Below are positions 48,943-49,016 of a stretch of 49,016 nt of DNA, piece by piece. The translations under genes and the position numbers were made by a program. Below the pieces are notes generated by a model that was not told the DNA's origin, did no database searches, and worked only from the letters and a program-made list of their open reading frames with translations. This DNA comes from Verrucomicrobiota bacterium. GTDB taxonomy: Bacteria; Verrucomicrobiota; Verrucomicrobiia; Limisphaerales; SIBE01. Location of the stretch: NCBI GenBank assembly GCA_016871535.1, contig VHCZ01000015.1:1-49016 (forward strand), given 5' to 3'. How positions within the stretch are numbered: the stretch's first letter is position 1; the number at the start of each line of letters is the position of its first letter.

Positions 48943-49016
48943 GAGCGTGTCCGAAAATTCCGCGGGGTCCTGTTTTCGCGCCAAAGGCCGGATGGCGAGG
49001 CGCAACGAAGGAGAAT
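48943..49016 (-). mobile_element. MITE-like element A, copy 3 (partial, reversed)
   Basis: The last 74 bases start GAGCGTGTCCGAAAATTCCG and match the reverse complement of the right end of the 273-bp elements at 12516 and 18347. It is preceded by TCA, a TNA-type target. The element runs off the window, so its other end and target duplication cannot be checked. Confidence 0.8.

Overview
The window reads as a chromosomal segment of a GC-rich bacterium of the PVC superphylum, most likely a Verrucomicrobiota member of the Pedosphaera/Limisphaera type. Support: formylglycine sulfatases, twin-arginine exported Gfo/Idh/MocA and sugar-isomerase proteins, a PVC-type membrane-bound dehydrogenase, a YfbK-like VWA protein behind an ECF sigma factor, and very many short palindromic repeats. 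No tRNA, rRNA, CRISPR array or full-length transposase gene was seen. All calls come from reading the sequence; no database search was possible.

Layout. 0.3-6.0 kb: an exported tandem alpha/beta-hydrolase, then an RbsA/RbsC/RbsC-like sugar ABC importer without a binding protein. 6.2-8.6 kb (minus): an alkaline-phosphatase-superfamily protein and a UbiA-like prenyltransferase, a pair reminiscent of ebo-type metabolite-traffic clusters. 8.7-12.0 kb: two sulfatases, the second with a mobile element inside its leader. 12.0-13.2 kb: a gene-free block of repeats and a 273-bp MITE-like element. 13.2-15.5 kb: a Tat-exported oxidoreductase and a Tat-exported TIM-barrel isomerase. 15.5-19.2 kb (minus): ECF sigma factor, a second copy of the MITE, an anti-sigma/VWA protein, and a FliL-like remnant. 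19.3-21.0 kb (minus): leuA behind a leader-peptide attenuator. 21.2-22.6 kb: two small divergent secreted proteins. 22.7-36.8 kb: a type II secretion operon in the order E, F, G, H, I, J, K, L, M, C-like, D-N, D-C, with the secretin split over two genes. 37.1-40.2 kb: a histidine kinase and an NtrC-type regulator. 40.2-40.7 kb: decayed remnants and an orphan HicB. 41.0-45.5 kb: a PVC dehydrogenase-domain protein coupled to a TIM-barrel-like exported protein. 46.1-48.6 kb: two coupled enolase-superfamily proteins, the first lacking catalytic residues. The window is bounded by an inverted pair of identical 126-bp repeats, the right one carrying a nested MITE.

The genes fit a heterotroph that secretes and degrades sulfated or complex polysaccharides: sulfatases, sugar dehydratase and oxidoreductase proteins and sugar import, with a type II system to export hydrolases.

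The most unusual signal is the position of the repeats. In the C-like gene, gspJ, gspK and the 43.5-kb gene, the start codon overlaps the previous stop codon (ATGA/GTGA). The frame then runs through one or more palindromic repeats before reaching the prepilin or signal-peptide hydrophobic segment. gspH and the second sulfatase have the same architecture, with starts supported by spacing or an SD-like site. Repeats therefore seem to accumulate, frame preserved, in N-terminal segments that are probably removed on export. A second unusual feature is cassette-like arrays in which different palindromic modules are joined by about 50-bp linkers bounded by GGTTCATGG and CCATGAACC.
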